From: Roseovarius mucosus
Lineage (GTDB): Bacteria; Pseudomonadota; Alphaproteobacteria; Rhodobacterales; Rhodobacteraceae
DNA length: 64,000 nt
Direction: 5' to 3'
NCBI RefSeq assembly: GCF_002080415.1
Contig: NZ_CP020474.1
Location: forward strand, 930,001 to 994,000
How positions within the stretch are numbered: position 1 is the stretch's first letter; every line of letters starts with the position of its first letter. A program made the position numbers and the translations under genes. Below the pieces are notes generated by a model, which was given only the letters and a program-made list of their open reading frames with translations, was not told the origin of the DNA and did no database searches. Positions 37,336 to 47,252 of the stretch are shown piece by piece.

Positions 37336-40258
37336 GCAACCGCCCTCCTTCTGGATCAAACGCCACAAGGGGCGTCACTTCGCAGATCGTCTCGGACTTG
37401 CGCAAATGGTCCACCACGCGCACCCGGTCGCCCATCCGCTCTGGTCCGCGCTGCAGAAACCCGATGCCGATCACATGCCCCAACGTGGGCGAGTAGCACG
37501 CGCTCGTGACATAGCCCTGATCCTGCGCGCGAACTGCTTCGGCCCCCTCGTCAAACATATGCGCGCCGGCCAGCAATTCCTTGACCGCGCCCACCGGCTT
37601 CAATCCCACCATCCGCTCTCGATCAGCCTTGACCAGACCGGGGCGTGCGGCCGCCGCCTTGCCGATGAAATCCTTCTTGGCGCTCATCATCCCCTGCATC
37701 CCGATGTCATAGGCGGTGACGCGGCCATGGATTTCAGCATGGGTGATGAACCCCTTCTCGATCCGCAACACATTAAGCGCCTCCAGCCCGTAAGCCCCGC
37801 CGCCCATCTCTTCGGCGCGCGCCACCAAGGCCGCAAAGAGCGCCGCCCCATAGCGCGCAGGCACCGCGATTTCATAGGCATGCTCCCCCGAGAACGAGAT
37901 CCGAAACAGCCGCGCCGCGACCCCACCAATCCGCGCCGTCCCACAGGCCATATAGGGAAACCCCGCCTCGTCAATCGGCGCGTCCAGCATGCCATTCAGC
38001 AGGGCGCGCGATTTTGGCCCGGCCACCGCGAATTGCGCCCATTGCTCTGTCACGGAAACAAGGCGCACATCCCAGTCAGGCCGCAAAACCTGCGAGACGA
38101 ATTCCAGATGCCGCATCACCTGCCCCGCCGCAGCCGTCGTGGTGGTCATCACGAAATGGGTCTCTGCCATGCGCGCACAGGTGCCGTCGTCCATCACATG
38201 CCCATCCTCGCGCAGCATGAGACCATAACGCACACGGCCCACCTTCAGCGTCGAAAACATGTTGGTATAGACGAAATCAAGAAACCGTGCCGCATCAGCG
38301 CCTTGCACGTCGATCTTGCCTAGGGTGGACACATCGCAGATCCCGACCGCGCTGCGCACCATCGCCACTTCGCGGTCGCAGGACTGCCGCCAGGTATTCT
38401 CGCCTTTCTGCGGGAAATAGCTGGGCCGATACCAGAGCCCCGCCTCGATCATCGGCGCATTGCGCGCCACGCTTTCGGCATGCGATGTGGTGCGCCGTTC
38501 GGGGGCAAAGCCTTTGCCCTTCCCCCCTGCCCCCAGGGCCGCGATCGGAACCGGCACATAGGGCGGACGAAAGGTGGTGGTGCCAGTCTCGGCAATAGCG
38601 CGCCCCGTCGCCTCGGCCAGCACCGCCAGAGCCGCCACATTCGAGTTTTTGCCCTGATCGGGGGCCATACCCTGCGTCGTGTAGCGCTTCATATGCTCGA
38701 CCGAGCGGAAATTTTCGGCCGCTGCCTGCACCACATCCTTGACCGTCACATCATTCTGGAAATCAAGCCAGGCACGCCCCTTTCCCGGCACATGCCAGAG
38801 CGGAAAGATGTCATAGGCCGCGTCACCTGCCATGGGTGCGGCCAGATCCGGCACGCGCAATCCAAGATCCTGCGCGGCGCGCGCCCCCTCAGCCAATCCG
38901 CTCTCCAGACAGGCGCGGGTGGAAAACGCCCCCGCTGCCGCCCCCGCCGCACACAGCCCCGGCACGGCATTCGCAGGCGGCAGAAACGCCTGTCGGGCCA
39001 CGTCCCACTCGGGCCGCGCGCCCATGTGACAGGCCAGATGCACCGTCGGGTTCCACCCGCCCGAAATCGCAAGACAATCCGCAGCGATCCGGTCCTCACC
39101 CCGCTGCGTGGAAATCGTCACCGCCTCAAGCCCACGCCGCCCGCTCGTGCCACAGACCTGCGCGCCGGGATAAAACGGCACGTCCAGAGCAGAGCGCGCA
39201 TAGGGCCGCGCGTCGATCAATGCCGCCACATGCACCCCCGCCGCCTGCAAATCAGAGACGGTGCGATGCGCGCTGTCATTGTTGCCAAAGACCACCGTGC
39301 TCTGTCCCGGTGCCACGCCCCAGCGGTTGACATAGGCACGCACCGCCCCTGCCATCATCACGCCGGGCCGGTCATTGTTGGGAAAGGCAATGGCCCGTTC
39401 CAATGCGCCCGCCGCCAACACCGCGCGCCGCGCCACGATCCGCCAAAAACACCCCTTGGGCGCATGGGGCCGAGTGGCCAGATCAGGCGCCAACCGCTCA
39501 AGCGCGCCATAGGTGCCGCCATCATACACGCCGGTAACCGCCGTGCGCGTCATGATCCGCACATTGGGCATGGCCGCAAGTTCTGCCGCGATCTCTTCTA
39601 CCCAATCCACAGCGGGCAGCCCGTCAACCTCTTCCGTCTCGGCCAAGAGACGCCCACCAAGCCGCGTGTCCTCTTCGGCAAGGATCACATCCGCCCCCGC
39701 CTCTGCCGCCACCCGCGCCGCCATCAGGCCCGCAGGACCGCCGCCGATCACCAGAACGTCACAATGGGCGTAGGCGCGCTCATAACTGTCTTCTGCCGCA
39801 TCCCCCGACAACGCGCCAAGCCCCGCCGCACGGCGGATCACAGGCTCATAAACCCGCTCCCAAAACGGACGCGGCCACATGAACGTCTTGTAATAGAACC
39901 CCGCCCCAAGGAACGGCGCAAAAAGATCGTTGGCGGCCAGCACATCCAGCCCCAGCGTCGGCCAACGGTTCTGGCTACGCGCCTCCAGACCCTCATGCAA
40001 CTCGACCGTGGTCGCCCGCAAATTGGGCCTTTGTGCCGCCCCCCGCCCAACCGTCACAAGGGCATTGGGCTCTTCGCTGCCAGCGGTCATCACCCCGCGC
40101 GGGCGGTGATACTTGAAGGACCGCGCCACCATCCGCACCCCGTTGGCCAAAAGCGCCGAGGCCAACGTATCCCCCGCGAACCCTTCATAGCGGTGCCCGT
40201 CGAATTGAAATTGCACCCGGCGCGAGCGGTCGATCAGGCCCTTGTCCTCGATCCTCAT
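37328..40258 (-). CDS. soxA: Sarcosine oxidase, alpha subunit
   Basis: A 976-residue SoxA starting at MRIEDKGLIDRSRRVQF; the start overlaps the soxD stop (ATGA). The N-terminal Fer2_4-like domain spans about residues 10-100, the NAD-binding domain with CDVLVIGGGPAGLMAARVA lies near 170, and the C-terminal half (about 590-970) is an aminomethyltransferase (GcvT-like) domain that binds tetrahydrofolate. The complex demethylates sarcosine to glycine, passing the one-carbon unit to folate and electrons to oxygen. Confidence 0.95.
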   Translation of the reverse strand: MRIEDKGLIDRSRRVQFQFDGHRYEGFAGDTLASALLANGVRMVARSFKYHRPRGVMTAGSEEPNALVTVGRGAAQRPNLRATTVELHEGLEARSQNRWPTLGLDVLAANDLFAPFLGAGFYYKTFMWPRPFWERVYEPVIRRAAGLGALSGDAAEDSYERAYAHCDVLVIGGGPAGLMAARVAAEAGADVILAEEDTRLGGRLLAETEEVDGLPAVDWVEEIAAELAAMPNVRIMTRTAVTGVYDGGTYGALERLAPDLATRPHAPKGCFWRIVARRAVLAAGALERAIAFPNNDRPGVMMAGAVRAYVNRWGVAPGQSTVVFGNNDSAHRTVSDLQAAGVHVAALIDARPYARSALDVPFYPGAQVCGTSGRRGLEAVTISTQRGEDRIAADCLAISGGWNPTVHLACHMGARPEWDVARQAFLPPANAVPGLCAAGAAAGAFSTRACLESGLAEGARAAQDLGLRVPDLAAPMAGDAAYDIFPLWHVPGKGRAWLDFQNDVTVKDVVQAAAENFRSVEHMKRYTTQGMAPDQGKNSNVAALAVLAEATGRAIAETGTTTFRPPYVPVPIAALGAGGKGKGFAPERRTTSHAESVARNAPMIEAGLWYRPSYFPQKGENTWRQSCDREVAMVRSAVGICDVSTLGKIDVQGADAARFLDFVYTNMFSTLKVGRVRYGLMLREDGHVMDDGTCARMAETHFVMTTTTAAAGQVMRHLEFVSQVLRPDWDVRLVSVTEQWAQFAVAGPKSRALLNGMLDAPIDEAGFPYMACGTARIGGVAARLFRISFSGEHAYEIAVPARYGAALFAALVARAEEMGGGAYGLEALNVLRIEKGFITHAEIHGRVTAYDIGMQGMMSAKKDFIGKAAAARPGLVKADRERMVGLKPVGAVKELLAGAHMFDEGAEAVRAQDQGYVTSACYSPTLGHVIGIGFLQRGPERMGDRVRVVDHLRKSETICEVTPLVAFDPEGGRLRG

Positions 40259-40512
40259 GCGCCCAACTCCGCCGCTAACGCCACGCCAAGCACCGCATGC
40301 GAAACCGTGTCGCGCGTCACGATCAGCCAGGCCCCGCACCCCTGCTCATGCTGCCACAGATCGCGCGTCACACCCGCCGGATTGTCGCGATTGTGAATGT
40401 AATCGTCCCACTCCGGGCTCCAGACTTCACCCTCCGGGCGCACGAGCGCGGCACCTTGATAATAGAATTCGCGACGATCCCGCTCGCCACAGATCGGACA
40501 GCCCAGCCTCAT
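40255..40512 (-). CDS. soxD: Sarcosine oxidase, delta subunit
   Basis: An 85-residue SoxD. The zinc site is formed by CPICGERDRREF near the N-terminus and the His/Cys of LWQHEQGCGAWL. The HNRDNPAGVTRDLW segment is typical of the family. It is coupled to soxA by a 4-bp overlap and lies 57 bp after soxB. Confidence 0.95.
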   Translation of the reverse strand: MRLGCPICGERDRREFYYQGAALVRPEGEVWSPEWDDYIHNRDNPAGVTRDLWQHEQGCGAWLIVTRDTVSHAVLGVALAAELGA

Positions 40513-40569
40513 TTCGCGCGCGCTTTCATCGTTCCAAGAATACTCAAGATTTCGCCCTCTCTGCGCTGC

Positions 40570-41823
40570 TCAATGCAGGTTGTGCTGCGCCCCGGTGCCT
40601 TCTTCGTCCATCAGCCCCCGGCCCGTGCGGAACCGGTCCAGCCTGAATCCGGTAGCCGCCGGATGTGGGCGGTCGGTTGCGATAAGATGCGCCATCGCAT
40701 CCCCCGAACCGGGAACCGCCTTGAACCCGCCATAGCACCACCCACAATTGAGATAGAGCCCCTCGATCCCCGCGTGATCAATGATGGGTGAACCATCGGG
40801 CGACATATCCATGATCCCGCCCCAACTGCGCAGCAGGCTTGCATTGCCGATCATCGGCATCAAGGTCATGCCCGCCTCCATCACATGCTCGACAATCGGC
40901 AGATTGCCCCGCGCGGCGTAAGAGGCATACATGTCCAGATCCCCGCCAAAGACCAGCCCCCCCTTGTCGGATTGGCTGATATAGAAATGTCCCATGCCAA
41001 AGCTGATGACATGGTCGATGCAGGGCTTTAACCCTTCTGTGACAAAGGCCTGAAGAACATGGCTCTCGATGGGCAGGCGCATCCCCGCCATTGCCGCCAC
41101 TTGGCTGGATCGTCCAGCCACCACAATCGCCAGCTTTTTGGCACGAATAGCCCCGCGTGTCGTCTGCACGCCGCGCACCTGACCATTCTCGATGTCAATG
41201 CCCGTCACTTCACAATTCTGGATAAGGTCCACGCCCCGCGTGCTGGCCCCCCGTGCATAGCCCCAGGCCACCGCATCATGGCGTGCCGTGCCTGCGCGCC
41301 GCTGCAACAGGCCGCCATGGATCGGAAACCGCGCCTGATCATAATCGAGATAAGGCACCATGCGTTTCAGCTGCGCCACGCTCAGCAATTCGGCATCATC
41401 GCCCTGATTGATCATCGCATTGCCGCGCCGGGCAATGGCGTCGCGCTGCCCGTCCGAGTGAAACAGCACGATCTGCCCGCGCTGGCTGTGCATCACGTTG
41501 TAATTCAGGTCCTCCTCCAGACCCTCCCACAGCTTGAGGGAATGGCTGTAGAACTCCGAATTGCCCGGCAGGAAATAATTGGCGCGCACGATGGTGGTGT
41601 TGCGCCCCACGCTGCCGCCGCCCAGATAGCCCTTTTCCAGCACCGCCACATTGGTGATGCCATGCCGCTTGGCCAGATAATAGGCGGTCGCCAGACCATG
41701 CCCCCCGCCGCCGATGATCACCACGTCATACGCGGGTTTGGGCGTCGCATCGCGCCAATGCGCCTGCCAGCCCTTGTTGCCGGTCAGCCCTTCCTTCAAA
41801 ACCCGCAGGCCGGAAAACCGCAT
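40570..41823 (-). CDS. soxB: Sarcosine oxidase, beta subunit
   Basis: A 417-residue flavoprotein. The start MRFSGLRVLKEGLTGN has GGGGAG upstream and gives the usual family length. The FAD-binding motif DVVIIGGGGHGLATAYYLAK lies near residue 34, and the C-terminal NCGWCYGGFKAVPGSG is characteristic. This subunit holds the sarcosine site with covalent FMN and FAD in the tetramer. First gene of soxBDAG; glyA and folate genes that often accompany the operon are not present beside it. Confidence 0.95.
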   Translation of the reverse strand: MRFSGLRVLKEGLTGNKGWQAHWRDATPKPAYDVVIIGGGGHGLATAYYLAKRHGITNVAVLEKGYLGGGSVGRNTTIVRANYFLPGNSEFYSHSLKLWEGLEEDLNYNVMHSQRGQIVLFHSDGQRDAIARRGNAMINQGDDAELLSVAQLKRMVPYLDYDQARFPIHGGLLQRRAGTARHDAVAWGYARGASTRGVDLIQNCEVTGIDIENGQVRGVQTTRGAIRAKKLAIVVAGRSSQVAAMAGMRLPIESHVLQAFVTEGLKPCIDHVISFGMGHFYISQSDKGGLVFGGDLDMYASYAARGNLPIVEHVMEAGMTLMPMIGNASLLRSWGGIMDMSPDGSPIIDHAGIEGLYLNCGWCYGGFKAVPGSGDAMAHLIATDRPHPAATGFRLDRFRTGRGLMDEEGTGAQHNLH

Positions 41824-41955
41824 GCCACTCCCCTTGCGCCATTTTCTGCGCCAATCTGGCGCGACTGAACCAACTTCACCCATCAATAGCAATGGCAGAG
41901 CCGAAGCTCTGCCATCTTTCCCGCCATTTTCAGGCCCATGCGCGACCCGAGCGTG

Positions 41956-43386
41956 TCAGAGCCCCATCGCGCGATAGCTCGCCGCGACCTTGGCGATCGA
42001 CACGAGATAGGCCGCCGTGCGCAGGTCTGTCACGTCCTGACGACTGTGCCAGACCTCGCGCATCGACTGATACGCGGTGCGCATCGTGTCATCGAGACCC
42101 GAGCGCACCAGTTCCAACTCGCCCGCACCCTTGAGGTATTTCTGCTTGAAATCGGGCGACATTTCCCAAGCATCCCCCAGCCCCCGGTTGAGCCGCTGCA
42201 ATTCCGTCACCAAGAGTTGATGCCGCGCTTCCTCCTGTCGCCGCCCGATCCGGCCAAAGCGGATATGGCTCAGGTTCTTGACCCATTCGAAATAAGACAC
42301 CGTGACACCGCCTGCATTGGCGTACATATCCGGAATAATGACCGTGCCTTTCTGGCGCAGGATGTCATCGGCCCCCGCCGTGATCGGCCCATTCGCCGCC
42401 TCGATGATCAGGGATGCCTTGATCTGTGCGGCATTGCTCAGGTTGATCACCCCTTCCATCGCTGCGGGGATCAGAATGTCACAGGCCTGTTCCAGAACCT
42501 TGGCACCCTCCTTGACAAATTGCCCCTCGGGATAGCCCTCCACACCGCCATGCCGCGCGATCCAGTTGCGCACCGCTTCGACATTCAGCCCCTTCGCATC
42601 AACCAAAGCACCATCACGCTCGATGATCCCGGTGATCAGACAACCATCCTCTTCGCTCAGAAACTTGGCCGCGTGATAGCCCACATTGCCAAGCCCCTGC
42701 ACGACCACCCGCTTGCCATCCAGCGTGCCCGACAGCTTCGCCGCCGCGATATCCTCGGGATGGCGAAAGAATTCGTGCAGCGCATATTGCACACCCCGCC
42801 CCGTCGCCTCGACCCGGCCCTGAATCCCGCCCGCATTGATCGGCTTGCCGGTCACGCAGGCGCGGTAATTGATGTCCGTGGTATTCATGCGCTTATATTG
42901 ATCCGCGATCCATGCCATCTCGCGCTCGCCCGTGCCCATGTCGGGGGCAGGCACGTTTTGCGCCGGGTTGATCAGGTCGCGCTTGATCAGCTCATAGGCA
43001 AAGCGCCGGGTGATCAACTCCAGCTCATGCTCTTCCCACTGGCGCGGATCAAGCCGCAATCCCCCCTTGGAGCCGCCAAACGGGGCCTCTACCAGCGCGC
43101 ATTTATAGGTCATCAGCGCGGCCAAGGCCTCGACCTCGTCCTGATTGACGCCCATGGCATAGCGGATCCCGCCCTTGACCGGTTCCATATGTTCGGAATG
43201 AACGCTGCGATAGCCGGTAAAGGTGTGGATTTGTCCGCGCAAACGCACGCCAAAGCGCACGGTATAGGTGGCATTGCAAACGCGGATCTTTTCCTCGAGC
43301 CCCGGCGGCAGATCCATCAGCGCCACCGCGCGATTGAACATCAGATCCACACTTTCGCGAAAGCTCGGTTCCTTGCTGGCGTTCAT
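41956..43386 (-). CDS. Glu/Leu/Phe/Val dehydrogenase (glutamate dehydrogenase type)
   Basis: A 476-residue amino-acid dehydrogenase. The substrate-binding segment GGIRYAMGVNQDEVEALAALM, the active-site KCALVEAPFGGSKGGL and the DMGTGEREMAWI block lie in the first 160 residues. The NAD(P)-binding Rossmann motif VVVQGLGNVGYHAA is at about 230. Family knowledge suggests reversible oxidative deamination of glutamate; the exact substrate cannot be fixed by eye. GGGAGAGGA precedes the ATG. It is upstream of, but 130 bp from, the sarcosine oxidase operon. Confidence 0.92.
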   Translation of the reverse strand: MNASKEPSFRESVDLMFNRAVALMDLPPGLEEKIRVCNATYTVRFGVRLRGQIHTFTGYRSVHSEHMEPVKGGIRYAMGVNQDEVEALAALMTYKCALVEAPFGGSKGGLRLDPRQWEEHELELITRRFAYELIKRDLINPAQNVPAPDMGTGEREMAWIADQYKRMNTTDINYRACVTGKPINAGGIQGRVEATGRGVQYALHEFFRHPEDIAAAKLSGTLDGKRVVVQGLGNVGYHAAKFLSEEDGCLITGIIERDGALVDAKGLNVEAVRNWIARHGGVEGYPEGQFVKEGAKVLEQACDILIPAAMEGVINLSNAAQIKASLIIEAANGPITAGADDILRQKGTVIIPDMYANAGGVTVSYFEWVKNLSHIRFGRIGRRQEEARHQLLVTELQRLNRGLGDAWEMSPDFKQKYLKGAGELELVRSGLDDTMRTAYQSMREVWHSRQDVTDLRTAAYLVSIAKVAASYRAMGL

Positions 43387-43701
43387 TCGTCCTCTCCCTG
43401 TTGCAGCCCGGCTCTGTCGACTGGCCCAAGTAGCGCGCAGCCCCGGTGCAGTCGTATGCTACCCGATGAAAGCCGTTTGTCTACCCGCCGCCAGCGCGCC
43501 CCTTGGCGGATTCGGGCCACCTTGGGTGTTTGTCGCCAAAGATCATACAATCGAGCGCCAGCTTTTACATTGTTGATTTTGATTGATTAACTTCTGCATT
43601 TTCGTCCGAAACCCGCCACAATTCAGCCATAGAGAATAAGGATAAAGCCAGATGGTGCAGTGCGGGGTTGGGGAAATGCTCCGTCACAATGAGGTGTTTA
43701 C
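43387..43701. other. Divergent region between the dehydrogenase and the Tad genes
   Basis: 315 bp without a supported gene. It must contain the two divergent promoters. An AT-rich stretch at about 43563-43600 (TTGATTTTGATTGATTAACT) is the best candidate site for the rightward one. I see no clear operator. Confidence 0.5.
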
Positions 43702-45501
43702 ATGCTTTGGAATGGCAAGACGTCGGGTCGGGGGGCACGGTCGAACTTGCGCGAGACGACGCGCGCAGCAGAATATGCGGAACGGTTCGCCAAGGATGAA
43801 GAGGGCACCGTAACGGTACTCGCATTTGCGATTTTCGTTATGTTCCTCGTCATGGGCGGTATCGGCATTGATATGATGCGTCAGGAAATGGCGCGTGCCA
43901 GCCTTCAGGCTACGCTGGATCGGGCCGTTCTGGCTGGGGCCACAGCGGTCAACAACGCCACGGCCAGGGCCGTGATCGAGGATTACTTCGCCAAATCAGG
44001 TCAGTCCGACTATCTCGCGGCGCAGGAAGCCGGCGATATCGACATTCGTCTCAACTCGTCCAAGGTCACGGCACGGGCGACCCAGACGCTTGACACCTAC
44101 CTGATGCGCCTTGCCGGGGTGGACACGCTGACCTCAGCGGGCAACTCTACCGCAGAGGTGACGATCCCCAAGCTGGAAATCGCCATGGCGCTCGACGTCT
44201 CGGGCTCCATGATTGGCGCTCGTATCGACGCATTGAAACCCGCCGCCATCGAATTTGTCGACTCCATTCTCGACAGCACAGAACCGAATGATGCGGTGAT
44301 CTCAGTGGTCCCGTTCAGCTGGGGCGTGACCCCGTCCAAGGAAATCTACGAGGCGCTGACCGTCAACGAAACTCACAAGTATTCATCGTGCCTAGAGTTG
44401 AATGACTCGCATTTCACCGACACCACGATTGATCCGAACACAGCCTATAATCAGCTGATCTATACCTCCCGCGAGGGCGTAACCTTTGGCGATCTCACGA
44501 CAACACCACTGGGCGACTTCCTCGATACCTATAACCAGACGTGCTATACGCAGGATTATTTCAACATCCTGCCCTACGCCACCACCAAAACAGCGCTGCA
44601 CGACAAGATCAATGGGCTACAGGCGGGCGGCAGTACCTCGAACGACGAAGGCGTGAAATGGGCCGCAGCTTTGCTGGACCCGGCCTTCCAGCCCGTTGTC
44701 ACAAGCCTCCAGCAACCGATCCAGGTGCCTCAGGATGACGGCACCATCCTGACCTATTCCTTGGTTGAACCCGCGCTCAGCGACATGCCCGCCGTCTTCA
44801 ACGAAAGCGAAACGCTCAAGGTGATCGTGCTCATGGGCGACGGGGCGAATGACAATTCGTATAGCTTCAGCAGCACCTATCGCGGGGCGAACTCGGATCT
44901 GTTCAAGCTGACATACGAGCAAATGCAGTTCCTTTACCTCCAGCGGAACTATGACAATCGCCGTTGGTATGGGTCAGAGTATCAGCAATACTGCAGCTAC
45001 AGCGGCTATACATGCATCTATGAGCCGACAGGCGAGGAACAGGTGGCTTATTTCCTGCGCCGCCCCTCGGACAGCCGCATGTACAACGTCACCGATGGCG
45101 GTTCCGTAACGTGGTCCACCTTTAACAACTACAACTCCAACACCCTGCCCGGCTTCATTTCCAGCGAGCGTCTGAGCTGGGAAACCGCTTGGGGCCTCAT
45201 GTCGCCGCGCTTTTATGGCAACACGACTGGCAACTGGGGACCGTGGAACAACTTCCTAAACAATCCGATTAACCGCTCGAAGAAAGATGAACGTCTCGAC
45301 GACATCTGCCGCGAGGCCAAATCCGAAGGTATCGTGATCTATACCATCGCCTTTGAGATGGGCAATCAGCCAACGGGGGCCGACAAGATCAAGAAATGCG
45401 CCTCGTCGGTCAATCATCACTACAATGCGACAACCGTCAATATTGCCAGTGCCTTCAGCGCCATCGCGGCGAATGTGAAACAGTTGAGGTTGACCCAATG
45501 A
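43702..45501 (+). CDS. TadG-like Flp pilus protein with von Willebrand factor A domain
   Basis: A 599-residue protein with an N-terminal TadE/TadG-type helix (about 35-60, TVTVLAFAIFVMFLVMGGIG) followed by the conserved MRQEMARASLQATLDRAVLAGA. A vWA domain runs from about residue 155 onward; the MIDAS motif is ALDVSGSM. The middle is rich in Tyr, Asn and Ser and contains several Cys (for example near QYCSYSGYTC), suggesting disulfides in an extracytoplasmic part. GAGGTG precedes the ATG. TadG-like proteins act in Flp/Tad pilus assembly. First of three coupled genes. Confidence 0.88.
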   Translation: MLWNGKTSGRGARSNLRETTRAAEYAERFAKDEEGTVTVLAFAIFVMFLVMGGIGIDMMRQEMARASLQATLDRAVLAGATAVNNATARAVIEDYFAKSGQSDYLAAQEAGDIDIRLNSSKVTARATQTLDTYLMRLAGVDTLTSAGNSTAEVTIPKLEIAMALDVSGSMIGARIDALKPAAIEFVDSILDSTEPNDAVISVVPFSWGVTPSKEIYEALTVNETHKYSSCLELNDSHFTDTTIDPNTAYNQLIYTSREGVTFGDLTTTPLGDFLDTYNQTCYTQDYFNILPYATTKTALHDKINGLQAGGSTSNDEGVKWAAALLDPAFQPVVTSLQQPIQVPQDDGTILTYSLVEPALSDMPAVFNESETLKVIVLMGDGANDNSYSFSSTYRGANSDLFKLTYEQMQFLYLQRNYDNRRWYGSEYQQYCSYSGYTCIYEPTGEEQVAYFLRRPSDSRMYNVTDGGSVTWSTFNNYNSNTLPGFISSERLSWETAWGLMSPRFYGNTTGNWGPWNNFLNNPINRSKKDERLDDICREAKSEGIVIYTIAFEMGNQPTGADKIKKCASSVNHHYNATTVNIASAFSAIAANVKQLRLTQ

Positions 45502-46034
45502 CCCGCGTGTTCAAAAACTTCCTGCGCCGTTTCCGGCAGGACGATACCGGCACCGCTTCGCTCGAATTCGTTCTGGTGGCCCCGTTCTTCATCGGCATCA
45601 TGATCTTTTCGATCGAAATGGGGTTTGTGACCATGCGCGCCACCTTGCTCGAGCGCGGGCTGGATATGGCGGTGCGCGAGGTGCGCCTAGGCACCGGAAC
45701 GGCACCGCAGCATGATGACATCAAACAGATCATCTGCACCAACGCGATCATGATCAACGATTGCGAAAACAACCTGCGCCTGGAAATGCGCCCCGCAGAT
45801 ATCCGCAACTTCAATGGGCTGGATGCAGAGGCCGATTGCACGGATCAGGCAGAGCCCGCCAAGCCGGTGCGCGAATTCGTGCCCGGCCAACAAAACGCGC
45901 TCATGCTCTTGCGCGCCTGCCTCAAGTTCCGGCCGCTGTTTCCTGCGGGGATGCTCGGAAGCCGCCTTGTCCCAGACGGTGACAGCCAAGCGTCCCTCGT
46001 CGCCACGACTGCCTTTGTTCAGGAGCCAATCTGA
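45498..46034 (+). CDS. TadE-like pilus assembly protein
   Basis: A 178-residue protein starting at MTRVFKNFLRRF in an ATGA overlap with the TadG-like gene. The TadE motif GTASLEFVLVAPFFIGIMIF (about residues 18-37) is a membrane helix with the pilin-like Glu. The rest is extracytoplasmic with four Cys. Pseudopilin-like role in the Flp pilus. Confidence 0.88.
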   Translation: MTRVFKNFLRRFRQDDTGTASLEFVLVAPFFIGIMIFSIEMGFVTMRATLLERGLDMAVREVRLGTGTAPQHDDIKQIICTNAIMINDCENNLRLEMRPADIRNFNGLDAEADCTDQAEPAKPVREFVPGQQNALMLLRACLKFRPLFPAGMLGSRLVPDGDSQASLVATTAFVQEPI

Positions 46035-46621
46035 TGACCCTGCGCCCTGCTCTCAAACTGCTGCGCCGGTTTTGGAAACAAGAAACCGGAACCGCCGCCA
46101 TGGAAACGGTCGTGATGTTCCCCTTCCTGTTCATGGGGCTCACCTTCAGCTACGAATATTTCGACATGTTCCGCTATCAGAGCGTCCGAGAAAAGGCGAC
46201 CTACACAGTTGCCGACATGCTCTCGCGCGAAACCTCTGAGGTGAACGAGGCCTATATCGACAACGTCAAAGTCCTGTTCGACATCATGACCAATGATGAC
46301 GGGAACAATCAGGTGCGTGTCACCGTGGTTCGCTACCACGTCGACGCCACCAACAACATTGACGAGTTCGAACTGCGCTGGTCCGAAGTGCGCGGCTCGG
46401 GCGATCTCAACCCTCTGAGCGCGGATGATGTGCGCAACGCCCATGCGACGCTGCCGCAAATGCTGAATGGCCAGGAAATCATCTTGGTCGAGACATCCTC
46501 GGATTATGACCCGGTCTTCTCCACCGGGTTCACCGATGGCACCAATATCAAAACACGGATGTTCGTGCCGCTGCGCTTTGCGTCGCAACTGTGCTTCGAG
46601 GGTGTCTGTACTGCCGCCTAA
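46034..46621 (+). CDS. TadE/TadF-like pilus assembly protein
   Basis: A 195-residue paralogue of the preceding gene, starting in a TGATG overlap with its stop. The N-terminal signature GTAAMETVVMFPFLFMGLTF (about residues 19-38) carries the conserved Glu. The mature part is polar and ends with two Cys. It completes a tightly coupled tadG-tadE-tadE unit. No other tad genes (cpa, rcp, tadA-D) are in the window. Confidence 0.86.
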   Translation: MTLRPALKLLRRFWKQETGTAAMETVVMFPFLFMGLTFSYEYFDMFRYQSVREKATYTVADMLSRETSEVNEAYIDNVKVLFDIMTNDDGNNQVRVTVVRYHVDATNNIDEFELRWSEVRGSGDLNPLSADDVRNAHATLPQMLNGQEIILVETSSDYDPVFSTGFTDGTNIKTRMFVPLRFASQLCFEGVCTAA

Positions 46622-47097
46622 TCCTGCGACTGCCGGGTGATCAACTCTTGAATCTGCTCGGCCATGTACTTGGCTGGCGTGCCAGCGGTTACTCCGCCCA
46701 CGCCAACACTGCGCCCAACACGCCACCAAAGCCCCGGTTGCCAGACAGCCGGGGCTTTTTCCGTCAGCAGGATGCGAAAGCCGTTTGACGGCTTGAACGC
46801 AAACACGCCCCGATCCACCGATCTAATCTGTGCCGCTGGCGCGATCATCCGGCCCGTGTTGTCGCGCAATCCGTCGCGCGTCAGCACCAGCCATTGCGCC
46901 GTCGCCCGCCACATCCGCTCGGCCAGAAAAACGCACGTGCCTCCGAACCCGACCATGAACACCTGCCAGCCAAGGCTCGGGGATTGGACAAGTGCCAGAT
47001 AAAGCAGCGTCAGCCCCAGGCCCGCAACCGAACCGACACCCAGAATCCGCCGCCCCGCCGACGCCCCTAATGCCGCCAAAACCTCTTCATCCTGCAT
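46618..47097 (-). CDS. Membrane protein, unknown (two helices plus a soluble beta domain)
   Basis: A 159-residue protein starting at MQDEEVLAAL (GGGAGAGA upstream). Two membrane helices at about residues 17-36 and 46-60 are followed by a soluble part with alternating strands (WLVLTRDGLRDNTGRM, FRILLTEKAPAVWQ) that resembles a small PH-like domain. The family is not certain. Its last 4 bp overlap the end of the convergent TadE-like gene. Confidence 0.6.
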   Translation of the reverse strand: MQDEEVLAALGASAGRRILGVGSVAGLGLTLLYLALVQSPSLGWQVFMVGFGGTCVFLAERMWRATAQWLVLTRDGLRDNTGRMIAPAAQIRSVDRGVFAFKPSNGFRILLTEKAPAVWQPGLWWRVGRSVGVGGVTAGTPAKYMAEQIQELITRQSQD

Positions 47098-47252
47098 GCG
47101 ATCTCTCCCTTTGCGCCTGCCTTTACCCCGGATCGCCCCCCATGGCGAGAGGGGCACCGCGCAAAACGCACAGGTGCCGTTCAGCCATGAACAGACAGCA
47201 TCATTTCACCAGCGCCTACGCTGCCTATATGCTGTCTCAAAGGAGATTTACC

